From contig NZ_PTIV01000001.1 of the NCBI RefSeq assembly GCF_002934325.1, positions 124,001 to 188,000 of the forward strand: a stretch of DNA of 64,000 nt, given 5' to 3'. A program made the translations under genes and the position numbers. The stretch comes from Marinobacter persicus. GTDB lineage: Bacteria > Pseudomonadota > Gammaproteobacteria > Pseudomonadales > Oleiphilaceae. This document shows, one piece after another, positions 18,146 to 28,613 of this stretch. The notes under the pieces are model-generated. The model saw only the letters and a program-made list of their open reading frames with translations. It was not told the DNA's origin and made no database searches. The first letter of the stretch is position 1, and every line of letters starts with the position of its first letter.

Positions 18146-19120
18146 ATGACCGCAAAAGCCCGCACACCGGACACACACAACGAGGCCCTGCAGTATCGCC
18201 TGAGCCTGCGACTGGGGCCCGTGCACGCACGCCAGCGCCTGGGCATTGAGCAGGAAACCGAAGCCCAGGTATTCGGGCGCAACCATCGCTCCTTCCATCT
18301 GGAGAACCTGGCCAATGCGCCACGCCTGATCCGCTTTTGCCTGCAGGCCACGGGTCTGCTGGACCGGGCCCGGGCCAACAGCCGGAGGCTCACCACCACC
18401 CATCACCGGTTTGTCCTCCCCGACTTGCCTGAGGCCTTCGAGGGCTTCCGGATACTGCACCTCACCGACCTCCATGTGGATATGGACGAAAAAAACCTGG
18501 AGGCCGTTATCCGGCAGATAGAGCCTTTAAGCTACGATCTTTGCGTGCTGACCGGCGACTACCGCAAGAACACCTGGGGCCCCGTGGATGATGCGCTGAA
18601 CGGCATGGCACGGTTACGGGAAGCCATACGGGGTGAGGCCTATGCCGTGCTGGGCAATCACGACAGTGTCCGCATGGTCCCGGCCATGGAGGATATGGGT
18701 TACCGGCTGTTGATGAATGAAATGGTGCCCCTGCAAAAGGAGACGGAGCAGATCTACCTGGCCGGTGTTGACGACGCCCACTATTACAAGGTGCACAACC
18801 TGCACCGGGCTGGCGATGAAATCCCGGTTGGCGGGCTCAGCATCCTATTGAGCCATACCCCGGAGATCTGGCGCGAAGCGGCCCACGCGGGCCACGACAT
18901 TTTCCTGTGCGGCCACACCCACGGCGGACAACTCTGCCTGCCCGGCGGCATTCCGCTGACCCTCGATTCCCGCTGCCCCCGTCGCTTGGGCAGAGGAGCC
19001 TGGCAGGTCAACGGCATGCAGGGATACACCTCGCCCGGGGCGGGAACGTCGGTGTTGAATGTACGTTTGAACTGCCCACCGGAAGTGACCATTCACACAC
19101 TCACTCGCGGGCCGGAGTAA
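18146..19120 (+). CDS. Calcineurin-like metallophosphoesterase
   Basis: Two-metal phosphoesterase of the YkuE/UDP-diacylglucosamine-hydrolase-like group; the substrate is not clear. The 324-residue protein has an N-terminal 90 residues of unknown role. The metal motifs then come in order: [28 protein letters not shown] and [10 protein letters not shown]. No signal peptide or transmembrane anchor is obvious, unlike typical YkuE. It is divergent from msrAB and convergent with a CarS-like gene, where phospholipid-related work is possible but not shown. Confidence 0.85.
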   Translation: MTAKARTPDTHNEALQYRLSLRLGPVHARQRLGIEQETEAQVFGRNHRSFHLENLANAPRLIRFCLQATGLLDRARANSRRLTTTHHRFVLPDLPEAFEGFRILHLTDLHVDMDEKNLEAVIRQIEPLSYDLCVLTGDYRKNTWGPVDDALNGMARLREAIRGEAYAVLGNHDSVRMVPAMEDMGYRLLMNEMVPLQKETEQIYLAGVDDAHYYKVHNLHRAGDEIPVGGLSILLSHTPEIWREAAHAGHDIFLCGHTHGGQLCLPGGIPLTLDSRCPRRLGRGAWQVNGMQGYTSPGAGTSVLNVRLNCPPEVTIHTLTRGPE

Positions 19121-19139
19121 GACGCTCTGTTCTGATGGG

Positions 19140-19622
19140 TCAGTGGGGATGGCTGCGAATGCCCAGACGATACAGCAAAGGTGAGATCAGAATGTTCGAC
19201 AGCGCGAACAACACCGCCACGGCCAGCGCCTGTCCACCGGAAACGGGTAACCAGCTCCACGCCAGCAGCATGGGCAGCAGGCTCTCGGGCACCTGATCCA
19301 ACCCAAGGGCCCGGGCGCTGGATTTCAACCCCAGCCGGCGCTTCACGAAACTACTGAGCAGGTCTCCCATCAAGGCCAGAAGCCCAAACAGGGCCCCAAA
19401 CAGCCATTCCAGGCCGATCCACGCCGAGAACAAAGAGCAGGCCAGGATTCCAGCCAGCAATCCCCGCCAGGTTTTGCTACGGCCAAACAGGGGCCGGCCA
19501 TCACGCCAACTCCGCCCGCCATCCACCGGCCAGTTGCCCAGACGACCGAACAGCCGGGCTGCCACCACCGGCGTACCGTTGGCCAGCACCAGCATGACAA
19601 ACAGCTCCAGTGGCAGCAGCAA
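19140..19622 (-). CDS. CarS-like (CDP-archaeol synthase family) CTP-transferase membrane protein
   Basis: A 160-residue protein with about five hydrophobic segments. It matches the CarS/DUF46 family related to CDP-diacylglycerol synthase: GRSKTWRGLLAGI and then GDLLSSFVKRRLGLKSSARA followed by LGLDQVPESLLPML. The S-x-V-K-R-R-x3-K and DQVPES parts are the catalytic signature, with bacterial changes. In archaea the enzyme activates archaetidic acid with CTP. Bacteria have no archaeol, so the substrate here is open. It has no close operon partner. Confidence 0.75.
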   Translation of the reverse strand: MLLPLELFVMLVLANGTPVVAARLFGRLGNWPVDGGRSWRDGRPLFGRSKTWRGLLAGILACSLFSAWIGLEWLFGALFGLLALMGDLLSSFVKRRLGLKSSARALGLDQVPESLLPMLLAWSWLPVSGGQALAVAVLFALSNILISPLLYRLGIRSHPH

Positions 19623-19664
19623 ACAACACTCTCCCTGTTAGACCTTCGGCCTCCCGAGGAAGGC

Positions 19665-21044
19665 TTACTCCATCAGCCCGCCGCGGGTCAGCTTCAACGG
19701 GTCCATCAACTGCTCCAGGCGCTCGCGGCTGAGGTCGCTGCGCTCTTCGGCCACATCGATCACCGCCCGGCCACTGGCATAGGCCTCCTTGGCAATGTCC
19801 GAGGCCAGGTTATAGCCAATCACCGGATTCAGGGCCGTGACCAGTACCGGGTTACGGTCCACACCTTCATTCAGGTTATCGGCGTTCACGGTGAAACCGG
19901 TGATGGCCTTATCGGCCAGGACATTGATGGCGTTTGACAGCAGTGACGTCATCTCCAGCAGGTTCGCGCCCACCATCGGCAGCATCACGTTAAGCTGGAA
20001 ATTACCCGACTGCCCGGCAATGGCCACCGCACTGTCCAGCCCCATAACCTGGGCGGCCACCATGGCCACGGATTCCGGAATCACCGGGTTCACCTTGCCC
20101 GGCATGATACTGCTACCCGGCTGCAGCGCCGGCAGACTGATTTCCGCCAGCCCATGGATTGGGCCACTGTTCATCCAGCGCAGATCGTTGGCAATCTTGG
20201 TCAACACCACGGCCGTGCCACGCAGCTGGGCCGACAGGGCCACCGGGCCATCAATGGCGCTCTGCCCGACGAACTTGTGACCGAGGGAGCGGAAAGACTT
20301 GCCGGTATTGATTTTCAGAAACTTGATGAACTGCCCGGCAAATTCCTCGTCCGCATTCACGCCGGTGCCCACGGCTGTGCCGCCCTGGGGTACAGCGGCA
20401 AGCTCGTCGCATACCTGTTCCAGCCGGCGCTCAACAGCGACGAGCTGCTCGCGCCAGGTTCTCAGCTCCTGCGCCATGGTTACCGGCATAGCGTCCATCA
20501 GGTGAGTACGGCCGGTCTTCACCTGGCTCTTGAGTTCGCCTTCACGCTCGTAGATCGCACCACGCAGGTGATCAATGGCGGGCAGTAATTGCTCCTTCAC
20601 CGCCAACAGGGAGCTAACGTGGATCGCTGTGGGAATCACATCGTTGGAACTCTGGCTCATGTTGACGTGATCGTTCGGGTGCACCTCCACACCCTGCTCC
20701 CGGCAAATGGACGCCACCACCTCGTTCACGTTCATGTTGGTGCTGGTGCCGGAGCCGGTCTGGTACCGATCCACCGGGAACTGGTCAGCGAACTCGCCAT
20801 TCACAATACGCTGGCAGGCGTGAACAATGGCATCCCGCAGTTTCGGGTCCAGAATTCCCAGGGCACTGTTCGCCTGGGCTGCCGAGCACTTCACCTGCGC
20901 AACCGCGCTGATAAAAGCCGGCGGCATTGGCTGGCCACTGACCGGGAAATTATCCACCGCGCGCTGGGTCTGTGCGCCCCATAGCGCGTTCTTGGGCACT
21001 TTCACTTCACCCAGACTGTCCTGTTCGGTTCTGAATTCGCTCAT
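19665..21044 (-). CDS. fumC: Class II fumarate hydratase
   Basis: Interconverts fumarate and malate in the citric acid cycle, without an iron-sulfur cluster. The 459-residue length is typical. Motifs are SGTSTNMNVNEV, NDHVNMSQSSNDVIPTAIH, the substrate loop TGRTHLMDAMPVTMAQEL and the signature GSSIMPGKVNPVIPES. A product of this enzyme is the substrate of Mqo, which lies 5 kb away. Confidence 0.97.
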   Translation of the reverse strand: MSEFRTEQDSLGEVKVPKNALWGAQTQRAVDNFPVSGQPMPPAFISAVAQVKCSAAQANSALGILDPKLRDAIVHACQRIVNGEFADQFPVDRYQTGSGTSTNMNVNEVVASICREQGVEVHPNDHVNMSQSSNDVIPTAIHVSSLLAVKEQLLPAIDHLRGAIYEREGELKSQVKTGRTHLMDAMPVTMAQELRTWREQLVAVERRLEQVCDELAAVPQGGTAVGTGVNADEEFAGQFIKFLKINTGKSFRSLGHKFVGQSAIDGPVALSAQLRGTAVVLTKIANDLRWMNSGPIHGLAEISLPALQPGSSIMPGKVNPVIPESVAMVAAQVMGLDSAVAIAGQSGNFQLNVMLPMVGANLLEMTSLLSNAINVLADKAITGFTVNADNLNEGVDRNPVLVTALNPVIGYNLASDIAKEAYASGRAVIDVAEERSDLSRERLEQLMDPLKLTRGGLME

Positions 21045-21166
21045 GGTGCCTCCTGTCTGAAGATTTTCTTCACCGTACTACGAATTAGTACAGCCTCCCT
21101 ATCAAACAATATCAACCGACACCATGGATTCAGACAATCACGTTTCAAGGGTATCGGCCACCCAAC

Positions 21167-21192
21167 CAAAAACGGGCCCCGGAGGGCCCGTA
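21167..21192 (-). terminator. Intrinsic terminator of the aldehyde dehydrogenase gene
   Basis: ACGGGCCC-CGGA-GGGCCCGT hairpin followed on the minus strand by TTTTTGG. It lies 15 bases after the stop of the aldehyde dehydrogenase gene. Confidence 0.85.
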
Positions 21193-21206
21193 AAGGATCA
21201 GCAAAA

Positions 21207-22727
21207 TCAGAAGAACCCGAGGGGGTTGGTGTCGTAACTCACCAGCATGCACTTGGTCTGCTGGTAATGCTCCAACGCCATCTTGTGGGTTTCCCGCCCC
21301 ACGCCGGATTTCTTGTAACCACCGAAGGCCGCGTGGGCCGGATAGGCGTGGTAACAGTTCATCCAAACCCGACCGGCCTGGATATTGCGTCCCATGCGGT
21401 ACGCCAGGTTGGTGTCGCGGGTCCATACGCCGGCGCCCAGGCCAAACTCGGTATCGTTGGCAATCGCCAGGGCTTCGGCTTCGGTCTTGAAGGTGGTCAC
21501 ACCCACCACCGGGCCAAAGATCTCTTCCTGGAACACCCGCATTTTGTTGTCGCCCTTGAACAGGGTGGGCTGAATGTAGAAACCGTTATTGAATTCCACA
21601 CCCAGGTCTTCCTTGTCGCCGCCGGTCAGCACCACCGCGCCTTCCTGCTTGCCTATTTCCAGGTACGACATGATCTTGTCGAACTGCTCCTTCGAGGCCT
21701 GGGCACCCACCTGCACATCGGTATCCAGTGGGTTACCGCGCTTGATGGCCTTGGTGCGCTGGACGACCTTGTGCATGAATTCCTCGAACATGTCTTCCTG
21801 CACCAGGGCCCGGGACGGACAGGTACACACTTCGCCCTGGTTGAAGAACGCCAGTACCAGGCCCTCCACGCACTTGTCGACGAATTCCGGCTCGGCCTTC
21901 ATCACATCCGAGAAGTAGATGTTGGGCGACTTGCCACCCAGCTCCACCGTGGAGGGAATGATGTTGTCGGCCGCGCATTTGAGGATGTGCGAGCCCACCG
22001 GGGTGGAACCGGTAAAGGCAATCTTGGCGATGCGGGTACTGGTGGCCAGCGCCTGGCCAGCCTCGGGGCCATAACCGTTAACAATGTTGATCACACCCGG
22101 CGGCAGCAGATCACCAATCAGTTCCATCAGTATCAGGATGCTGGCTGGTGTCTGTTCCGCCGGCTTCAGCACCGTGCAGTTGCCGGCTGCCAGGCAGGGG
22201 CCCAGCTTCCAGGACGCCATCAACAGCGGGAAATTCCAGGGAATGATCTGGCCCACCACGCCCAGCGGTTCGTGGAAATGGTAGGCCACGGTGTTGTGGT
22301 CAATCTCGCCGGTATGGCCCTCCTGGGCGCGAATACAGCCGGCAAAATAGCGGAAGTGGTCGGCTGCCAGCGGGATGTCGGCGTTCAGGGTTTCGCGCAC
22401 TGCCTTGCCGTTGTCCCAGGTTTCCGCCACCGCCAGCAGTTCCAGGTTGGCTTCAATGCGATCGGCAATTTTCAGCAGGATGTTGGAACGCTCGGTCGCG
22501 GAGGTAGTGCCCCACGCCGGGGCAGCCTTGTGGGCAGCGTCCAGCGCCAGCTCAATATCCTCGGCACTGGAACGGGGAATCTCACAAATCACCTCACCGG
22601 TGACAGGAGTGATGTTCTCAAAATATTCGCCCTTGACCGGGGCCACCCACTTACCACCAATGTAATTTTCATAGCGGGATTTGAATGAAACGATGGCGCC
22701 TTCTTTTCCGGGTTGTGCGTAAATCAT
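21207..22727 (-). CDS. exaC: NAD-dependent aldehyde dehydrogenase, ExaC/AcoD type
   Basis: Oxidises acetaldehyde or related aldehydes to acids; in Pseudomonas ExaC serves ethanol breakdown. The 506-residue protein carries the NAD-site GSTPVGSHI, the Glu motif [13 protein letters not shown] and the catalytic Cys in [16 protein letters not shown]. The stretch [13 protein letters not shown] is also present. The [20 protein letters not shown] and end NPLGFF match the ExaC/acetaldehyde dehydrogenase II group in my memory. It has its own terminator and no alcohol dehydrogenase gene nearby. The symbol is assigned by likeness. Confidence 0.88.
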   Translation of the reverse strand: MIYAQPGKEGAIVSFKSRYENYIGGKWVAPVKGEYFENITPVTGEVICEIPRSSAEDIELALDAAHKAAPAWGTTSATERSNILLKIADRIEANLELLAVAETWDNGKAVRETLNADIPLAADHFRYFAGCIRAQEGHTGEIDHNTVAYHFHEPLGVVGQIIPWNFPLLMASWKLGPCLAAGNCTVLKPAEQTPASILILMELIGDLLPPGVINIVNGYGPEAGQALATSTRIAKIAFTGSTPVGSHILKCAADNIIPSTVELGGKSPNIYFSDVMKAEPEFVDKCVEGLVLAFFNQGEVCTCPSRALVQEDMFEEFMHKVVQRTKAIKRGNPLDTDVQVGAQASKEQFDKIMSYLEIGKQEGAVVLTGGDKEDLGVEFNNGFYIQPTLFKGDNKMRVFQEEIFGPVVGVTTFKTEAEALAIANDTEFGLGAGVWTRDTNLAYRMGRNIQAGRVWMNCYHAYPAHAAFGGYKKSGVGRETHKMALEHYQQTKCMLVSYDTNPLGFF

Positions 22728-22854
22728 GCGTCCGACCTCTTGTTCTGGTTATCGTTAGACATTAACCCTTTCAATATAGACGGTATTTCGTCACCGTGAA
22801 TGAAAAAATCGTAGGGTCAGCGAGACAACCAGAGAGGCCGGGAACAAAGGCAAA

Positions 22855-23133
22855 TCAGGCGGCGATCACCCGGTCCAGCCGAGCCTGGATTTCCTCTTCA
22901 ATCTTCGGCTTGAACGGGCGCAACATCATGCCCAGCTCGACACGGATGTGCAGATCGGTTTCGGCGATATCCACCAACCCTTTCACGCCGCTGCGCTCAA
23001 ATTTCAGGGAATCGCCCTCCCAGTGGTAATGCATGTCGAATTTACTGGCCAGATTCTTCGCCAGGCCTTCGGCGGCGGAACGTGCTTCTTCTTTATTGAG
23101 GGAATGAGTACGGTGGATATCAATGACAGACAT
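22855..23133 (-). CDS. Polyhydroxyalkanoic acid system family protein
   Basis: A 92-residue protein of the PHA_gran_rgn family, seen near PHA metabolism or ubiE in many proteobacteria. The start MSVIDIHRTHSLNKEEARSA and the middle stretch MHYHWEGDSLKFERSGVKG are characteristic. The exact role is unknown; a polyhydroxyalkanoate granule link is inferred from family context. It is divergent from ubiE. A dyad TTTAC-AGT-GTAAA (23165-23177) lies 32 bases before its start. Confidence 0.8.
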   Translation of the reverse strand: MSVIDIHRTHSLNKEEARSAAEGLAKNLASKFDMHYHWEGDSLKFERSGVKGLVDIAETDLHIRVELGMMLRPFKPKIEEEIQARLDRVIAA

Positions 23134-23189
23134 GGATCAGTTTTCTCGGTGATTTGAAAAAGGTTTTACAGTGTAAAGTCGCTTTGAAC

Positions 23190-23217
23190 TTGTAGCCAAC
23201 CCCCGAGCGGTTAGAAT
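23190..23217 (+). promoter_or_regulatory. Possible promoter of the ubiE operon
   Basis: TTGTAG (23190-23195) and TAGAAT (23212-23217) are separated by 16 bases and end 32 bases before the ubiE start. The -35 match is weak. Confidence 0.4.
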
Positions 23218-23248
23218 ACGGGTTCAGATTCTGACAGGACCATCCCTC

Positions 23249-24031
23249 ATGAGCGAGCAGCAGACGCCGGGCACCCCCGGCAACGGCCAGGACGATGTCA
23301 CCCACTTCGGCTTCCGAAACGTGCCGAAAAGCCAGAAAGCCGGCCAGGTGGCCCAGGTTTTTCACAGTGTGGCCGGCAAATACGACCTCATGAACGACTT
23401 GATGTCCATGGGCATCCACCGCCTGTGGAAGCGCTTCACCATTGAGCTGTCCGGTGTGCGCCCGGGCCACAAGGTGTTGGACATCGCCGGTGGCACCGGC
23501 GATCTGACCATGAAGTTCTCGGATCTGGTGGGCCCCTCCGGCCAGGTCGTGTTGGCCGACATCAACGCCTCCATGCTGCAGGTGGGCCGCAGCCGTCTGA
23601 CCGACCGTGGCTACGCCGGCAACATTGAATACGTGCAGGCCGACGCCGAACACCTGCCGTTCCCGGACAACAACTTCCAGGCCGTATCCATCGCCTTCGG
23701 CCTGCGCAATGTGACCGACAAGGACCAGGCGCTGCGCGACATGGCCCGCGTGCTCAAGCCCGGCGGCAAACTGATGGTGCTGGAATTTTCCAAGCCCACC
23801 AATCCGTTGCTGAGTAAGGTCTATGATCAGTATTCCTTCCGGGCACTGCCACTGATGGGCAAGCTGATCGCCAACGACAGCGAAAGCTACAAGTACCTGG
23901 CCGAGTCCATTCGCATGCACCCGGACCAGGAAACCCTCAAGGGCATGATGGAAGACGCCGGCCTGGTCAACTGCAAGTACTACAATATGACCGGCGGCGT
24001 AGTGGCCCTGCACGTGGGAATCAAGCCCTGA
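23249..24031 (+). CDS. ubiE: Ubiquinone/menaquinone methyltransferase UbiE
   Basis: SAM-dependent C-methyltransferase of quinone synthesis. The 260-residue protein starts [11 protein letters not shown] and has [32 protein letters not shown], split here across residues 19-50. The SAM motif [12 protein letters not shown] and the late motifs [30 protein letters not shown] and [14 protein letters not shown] are also present. First gene of the ubiE-ubiJ-ubiB run; its stop overlaps the ubiJ start (TGATG). Confidence 0.97.
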   Translation: MSEQQTPGTPGNGQDDVTHFGFRNVPKSQKAGQVAQVFHSVAGKYDLMNDLMSMGIHRLWKRFTIELSGVRPGHKVLDIAGGTGDLTMKFSDLVGPSGQVVLADINASMLQVGRSRLTDRGYAGNIEYVQADAEHLPFPDNNFQAVSIAFGLRNVTDKDQALRDMARVLKPGGKLMVLEFSKPTNPLLSKVYDQYSFRALPLMGKLIANDSESYKYLAESIRMHPDQETLKGMMEDAGLVNCKYYNMTGGVVALHVGIKP

Positions 24032-24657
24032 TGTTTGGCTCAGACCTGGCCGCCATCCTCCAGACCGGACTGAACCGGGCCCTGGCGCTGGACCCGGCAG
24101 GCCGCGCCGCGCTGATGCAGAGCCTGGCGCAACCGGTCTGCATTCGGCTTACAACACCGCTGGAGGCGGTGGTGACCCTGAGCATTGACGAGCCGCTGGT
24201 GCGGGTGAAAAACGAGGCCTGCGAGAACGCCGTCGCAACCATCATCGGTGGCCCGATAGCTTTGGCCTCACTGGCTCTGGGCGATCCCCGGGTGATCCGT
24301 GATGGTCGCCTGACGGTGGAAGGTAACCAGGACAAAGCCCTTCAACTGCAACACGCCATCGCCCAACTGGCTCCCGACTGGGAAGCCGCCATGGCCCGAC
24401 ACCTGGGCGATGTGCCAGCCCACCTGCTGGGCAAAGCCCTGCGTAATGCCGTGCAGTGGAGCCGCCAGGCCATGGCCAGCGTTACCGCCAACCTGGAAGA
24501 ATACATCCACGAGGAAACCCGGACCCTGCCCGGCCGGCGCGAACTCGCTGCCCGGACCCAGGCCATCGCCGATCTGCAACAACGCACCGCTACCCTGGAA
24601 GCCAAACTGGCGAAACTCGGTAGCAGCGACAGCGACCACCAAACGGAGAAGCCGTGA
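24031..24657 (+). CDS. ubiJ: Ubiquinone biosynthesis accessory factor UbiJ (SCP2 domain)
   Basis: Lipid-binding accessory protein thought to hold quinone intermediates for the Ubi enzyme complex. The 208-residue protein has an SCP2-like fold ([50 protein letters not shown]) and a C-terminal coiled coil ([20 protein letters not shown]). Its place between ubiE and ubiB, with overlapping ends, confirms the call. Confidence 0.93.
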   Translation: MFGSDLAAILQTGLNRALALDPAGRAALMQSLAQPVCIRLTTPLEAVVTLSIDEPLVRVKNEACENAVATIIGGPIALASLALGDPRVIRDGRLTVEGNQDKALQLQHAIAQLAPDWEAAMARHLGDVPAHLLGKALRNAVQWSRQAMASVTANLEEYIHEETRTLPGRRELAARTQAIADLQQRTATLEAKLAKLGSSDSDHQTEKP

Positions 24658-26297
24658 ACCGCTTGCGACGCCTGTTTCGAATTGCCTGGGTATTCTGCCG
24701 CTACCGGCTCGACACCTTCCTGCCGTTGGAGGAATTGCCGGCACCGCTGAAACTGTTTTTCCTGCTGGCGCCCTGGCACCTGTTCCCGAAACCCAAAGTC
24801 AGCCGGGGGGATCGCCTGCGCCTGGCCCTGGAAGAACTCGGGCCAGTATTCGTCAAATTCGGCCAGATCCTTTCCACCCGCCGGGACCTGATGCCGGACG
24901 ACATGGCCGCCGCCCTGAAAAACCTGCAGGACCGCGTCCCGCCCTTCCCCAGCGACCAGGCCCGAAGCATCATTGAACAATCCCTGGGCGCGCCGGTATC
25001 CGAGCTGTTCGCCGAATTCAGCTCCGACCCGATGGCTTCGGCCTCCGTGGCCCAGGTGCATGCAGCGACACTCCTGAACGGTCAGAAAGTCGTGGTGAAA
25101 GTGGTCCGCCCGGGTATCGAGCGGGTGATCCACCAGGACCTGGCCCTGATGTACCTGATGGCCGGCCTGCTGGAACAATACTGGTCCGAGGGCAAGCGCC
25201 TGCGCCCGGTGGACGTGGTGGCCGATTACGACGCCACCATCCACGACGAGCTGGACCTGCAGCGCGAGGCCGCCAACGCCAGCCAACTGCGCCGCAACTT
25301 CGAGAACTCACCGCTGATCTACATCCCCTTTATTGACTGGGACTACACCACCCAGTCGGTCATGGTAATGGAGCGCATCCAGGGCATTCCCATTGCCGAC
25401 GTGCCCGCCCTGCGAGCCGCTGGCGTGAACATGAAGGTACTGGCCGAGAAAGGCGTGGAAATCTTCTTCACCCAGGTGTTCCGGGACAGCTTCTTCCACG
25501 CCGACATGCACCCGGGCAACATCTTCGTGGACGCCAGCAACCCGGAGGACCCAAAGTACATCGCCATTGATTTCGGCATCGTCGGCACCCTGGCCCCGGA
25601 CGACCAGAGCTACCTGGCCCGCAACCTGCTCGCCTTTTTCCGCCGGGATTACCGCCAGGTGGCCGAGCTACACATCCGCTCGGGCTGGGTGCCACCGGAA
25701 ACCCGGGTGAATGAATTCGAGGCCGCCATCCGCACGGTGTGCGAGCCCATTTTCGAGCGCCCGCTGAAAGACATTTCGTTCGGCCACTTCCTGTTGCGAC
25801 TGTTCCAGACCGCCCGGCGCTTCAACATGGAAGTCCAGCCGCAACTGGTGCTGCTGCAGAAAACCCTGCTGAACGTGGAAGGCCTCGGCCGCCAGTTGTA
25901 CCCGGAACTGGACCTGTGGAGCACCGCCCAGCCGTTCCTGGAAAAGTGGATGCGCCAGCGCATTGGCCCCACCGGCCTGTACAAATCCCTGCAGAGCCAC
26001 CTGCCGGCCTGGCTGGAGCAGGCTCCGGAAATGCCACAACTGGTGCACGATGCCCTGTTGCGCCTGCGCAGCACCGGCACCACCGAGCATCAGAACCGCA
26101 AGGCCCTGGCCCTGATGAAAGAACAGAACAAACGCAGCGAGCGCCGCTGGCGCCGGGGCTTTGTCGCCGCCGCGCTGGCCGCGACTGCCGTTGCCAGCAC
26201 CCAGGCGGAAACCCAACAACTGGCGGCCAACATGCCCGCCTGGGGCTGGGCCCTGCTGGCCGTTGCCGCCGCCCTCATGCTTCGGGGCGGCCGTTAA
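24654..26297 (+). CDS. ubiB: Ubiquinone biosynthesis protein UbiB (ADCK/ABC1-like atypical kinase)
   Basis: Membrane-bound ATPase/kinase-like protein needed for ubiquinone synthesis. It starts with GTG at 24654, overlapping the ubiJ stop. The 547-residue protein carries the family KxGQ motif ([18 protein letters not shown]), the Ala-rich nucleotide loop [14 protein letters not shown], the Lys in [10 protein letters not shown] and the catalytic [11 protein letters not shown] and IDFGIVGTL. Two hydrophobic segments close the C-terminus (about 490-545), as in UbiB. Confidence 0.96.
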   Translation: MNRLRRLFRIAWVFCRYRLDTFLPLEELPAPLKLFFLLAPWHLFPKPKVSRGDRLRLALEELGPVFVKFGQILSTRRDLMPDDMAAALKNLQDRVPPFPSDQARSIIEQSLGAPVSELFAEFSSDPMASASVAQVHAATLLNGQKVVVKVVRPGIERVIHQDLALMYLMAGLLEQYWSEGKRLRPVDVVADYDATIHDELDLQREAANASQLRRNFENSPLIYIPFIDWDYTTQSVMVMERIQGIPIADVPALRAAGVNMKVLAEKGVEIFFTQVFRDSFFHADMHPGNIFVDASNPEDPKYIAIDFGIVGTLAPDDQSYLARNLLAFFRRDYRQVAELHIRSGWVPPETRVNEFEAAIRTVCEPIFERPLKDISFGHFLLRLFQTARRFNMEVQPQLVLLQKTLLNVEGLGRQLYPELDLWSTAQPFLEKWMRQRIGPTGLYKSLQSHLPAWLEQAPEMPQLVHDALLRLRSTGTTEHQNRKALALMKEQNKRSERRWRRGFVAAALAATAVASTQAETQQLAANMPAWGWALLAVAAALMLRGGR

Positions 26298-26324
26298 ATC
26301 ACCCGATAGTCAGGATTCAAAAAC

Positions 26325-26741
26325 ATGCAAGAGTCCCCTACCGAAAACAACCAGCCATCGTGGCTCGATGAGATCTGCTGGACTGAAGACGGCCTGGTTC
26401 CCGCCATCGCCCAGGACGCCGAGACCGGCGAGATCCTGATGATGGCCTGGATGAACCGGGAGTCCCTGGCGCTGACCGTCCAGGAAGATCAAGCCGTGTA
26501 CTGGTCCCGCTCAAGGGGCAAGCTCTGGCGCAAGGGCGAAAGCTCGGGCCACCAGCAGGTGCTTAAAGACATCCGGCTGGACTGCGATGCCGATGTTATC
26601 CTGCTGAAAGTCGAGCAGAAAGGCGGCATTGCCTGCCACACCGGTCGGCGCAGTTGCTTCTACCGATCATTACAGGATGGCGAATGGGTCAGCACCGACC
26701 CCGTTTTGAAAGACCCGGACAGCATTTACGGCAAACACTGA
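26325..26741 (+). CDS. hisI: Phosphoribosyl-AMP cyclohydrolase
   Basis: Third step of histidine synthesis. A 138-residue single-domain protein with [38 protein letters not shown] and the metal ligands in [13 protein letters not shown] and [11 protein letters not shown]. hisE follows 12 bases later. In Pseudomonas relatives hisI and hisE are also separate genes beside ubiB and tat. Confidence 0.97.
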   Translation: MQESPTENNQPSWLDEICWTEDGLVPAIAQDAETGEILMMAWMNRESLALTVQEDQAVYWSRSRGKLWRKGESSGHQQVLKDIRLDCDADVILLKVEQKGGIACHTGRRSCFYRSLQDGEWVSTDPVLKDPDSIYGKH

Positions 26742-26753
26742 GGAAACCCGATC

Positions 26754-27086
26754 ATGAGCGACGTACTCGAACAGCTGGCCCAGGTCCTGGAAGAGCGCAA
26801 ACAGGCCGACCCGGAGAAATCCTACGTGGCCAGCCTGCACGCCAAGGGGCTGAACAAGATCCTGGAAAAAGTGGGCGAGGAGTGCACCGAAACCCTGCTG
26901 GCAGCGAAAGACGCCGAACACTCCGGCCAGACCCGCGAGCTGGTCTGTGAAACCGCTGACCTGTGGTTCCACAGCATGGTCATGCTCTCACGCCTGGGCT
27001 TGAGTCCCCAGGATGTGCTGGATGAACTGGCCAACCGTTTTAACCTGTCCGGCCTGGAAGAAAAAGCCGCCCGGCCCAACAAATAA
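26754..27086 (+). CDS. hisE: Phosphoribosyl-ATP diphosphatase
   Basis: Second step of histidine synthesis; hydrolyses PR-ATP to PR-AMP. The 110-residue all-helical MazG-like protein has [20 protein letters not shown] and [17 protein letters not shown], with the acidic EExxE/D metal-binding pattern in [13 protein letters not shown]. Co-transcribed with hisI. Confidence 0.96.
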   Translation: MSDVLEQLAQVLEERKQADPEKSYVASLHAKGLNKILEKVGEECTETLLAAKDAEHSGQTRELVCETADLWFHSMVMLSRLGLSPQDVLDELANRFNLSGLEEKAARPNK

Positions 27087-27214
27087 GAACGCCCCGGACA
27101 GGCCGTTCCAACACCGCACAAGGCCACGAATGGCGGCTCCGAGATGGATTTCCTCAAAGCCCCCACCGTGGCGTACAATAGCCTGCAACTGTAACGAGTC
27201 AACGAGGATTGCTC

Positions 27215-27460
27215 ATGATTAGTCCCTGGCAACTTCTGATTATCCTGGTCATTGTTGTGCTGTTGTTTGGCACCAAAAAGCTGCGCAACATGGGCAGCGA
27301 TCTGGGCGGCGCCGTTCGTGGATTCAAGAAGTCCATGAGTGAAGAGGAAAACAAATCCAAGGACGAGGATTCCGAGTTCAAGCCAGACCAGCTGGAAGAG
27401 AACAAATCCGGGAAGGCCGGTACCGAAACCGAGGAGAAATCCCGGGAAAAACAGGACTGA
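27215..27460 (+). CDS. tatA: Sec-independent protein translocase subunit TatA
   Basis: Pore-forming subunit of the twin-arginine translocase for folded proteins. ATG at 27215 with GAGGA 6 bases upstream gives 81 residues; TTG at 27209 is inside the ribosome site. One N-terminal helix ([19 protein letters not shown]) is followed by an amphipathic helix ([17 protein letters not shown]) and an acidic tail. tatB and tatC follow directly. Confidence 0.96.
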   Translation: MISPWQLLIILVIVVLLFGTKKLRNMGSDLGGAVRGFKKSMSEEENKSKDEDSEFKPDQLEENKSGKAGTETEEKSREKQD

Positions 27461-27471
27461 GCGCATACTGA

Positions 27472-27831
27472 ATGTTCGATATCGGTTTTGTAGAGATCCT
27501 GCTCTGCGCCGTGATCGCCCTGCTGATTCTCGGCCCTGAACGCCTGCCCACGGCGGCCCGGGCAGCGGGTCGCTGGGTTGGCGGTGCGAAACGCATGGTC
27601 AGCCAGTTCAACAGCGAGCTGGACCGGCAACTGAAAGCCGACGAACTGCGCGAAGAACTCCGCAAGGCCGGCGATGTCAGCCTTGAGGATGTTCAAAAAA
27701 CGGTCCGGGATGCACTTGCGGAGGCCGAAAAGCAGGAACACATCATCAAATCCGGCAAACCATCCAGCAAACAGGGCAACGATGCGCCACCCGGGCCCCC
27801 GTCAGAGAAGTCATCGGATAACCGCTCATGA
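27472..27831 (+). CDS. tatB: Sec-independent protein translocase subunit TatB
   Basis: Part of the TatBC receptor for twin-arginine signal peptides. The 119-residue protein starts MFDIGFVEILLCAVIALLIL with Glu in the helix, then GPERLPTAARAAGRWVGG and a charged amphipathic region. It overlaps tatC by 4 bases (ATGA). Confidence 0.96.
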   Translation: MFDIGFVEILLCAVIALLILGPERLPTAARAAGRWVGGAKRMVSQFNSELDRQLKADELREELRKAGDVSLEDVQKTVRDALAEAEKQEHIIKSGKPSSKQGNDAPPGPPSEKSSDNRS

Positions 27832-28613
27832 GCGCCACCCCAGACGGTCACCAGACACCCCCTGAACAGGGCGATATGCCATTGATCGAGCACCTGCTCG
27901 AGCTCCGTAGTCGACTGCTGAAAATGGTATTGGCGGTTGCGGTATGTTTTGTCGTCCTGTACCCGTTTGCCAATGAACTGTACCTGCTGATCTCCGAGCC
28001 GCTGCGCGAGCTGCTGCCGGTGGGCCAGACCATGATCGCCACCGACATCACCTCGCCGTTTTTCGCACCCCTGAAGCTGTCCCTGGTACTGGCCCTGTTC
28101 ATTGCCATTCCGGTGGTTCTCTATCAGCTCTGGAGCTTTATCGCGCCCGGGCTCTACGCCCACGAAAAACGGCTGGCGTTCCCACTGCTGTTCACCTCGG
28201 TGCTGCTGTTCTACGCCGGCGCAGCCTTTGCCTACTTCGTCGTATTCCCGCTGGTATTCGGCTTTTTCACGGCGATTGGTCCGGAAGGGATTGTCGAGCT
28301 ACCCGACATCAACAGTTACCTGAACTTCGTACTGAAGATGTTCTTCGCCTTTGGCGTGGCCTTCGAGATCCCCATTGCCACGGTTCTGCTGGTCCTGACC
28401 GGCGCCACCACACCGGAGAATCTGGCCGCCAAACGCCCGTACGTGATCGTGGGCTGCTTCGTCATTGGCATGCTGCTGACCCCGCCGGACATCATCTCCC
28501 AGACCCTGCTGGCCGTGCCCATGTGGATTCTGTTCGAATTCGGAATCCTGGCCAGCCGCTTCGCGCGGCGCGACCTTGAACAAGCCTCCGAGAGCGAGCA
28601 AACCGGCGAATGA
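27828..28613 (+). CDS. tatC: Sec-independent protein translocase subunit TatC
   Basis: Six-helix membrane core of the Tat receptor. The 261-residue protein has the conserved N-terminus MPLIEHLLELRSRLLK, the first periplasmic region with TDITSPFFAPLKLSL, YQLWSFIAPGLYAHEKR, and FGVAFEIPIATVLLV. Overlap of 4 bases with rsmE shows tight coupling. Confidence 0.97.
   Translation: MSATPDGHQTPPEQGDMPLIEHLLELRSRLLKMVLAVAVCFVVLYPFANELYLLISEPLRELLPVGQTMIATDITSPFFAPLKLSLVLALFIAIPVVLYQLWSFIAPGLYAHEKRLAFPLLFTSVLLFYAGAAFAYFVVFPLVFGFFTAIGPEGIVELPDINSYLNFVLKMFFAFGVAFEIPIATVLLVLTGATTPENLAAKRPYVIVGCFVIGMLLTPPDIISQTLLAVPMWILFEFGILASRFARRDLEQASESEQTGE

Noticed and set aside
20589..22688. Long plus-strand frames opposite fumC and the aldehyde dehydrogenase gene
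   Set aside because: Shadows of the two minus-strand enzymes; composition is typical for antisense frames.
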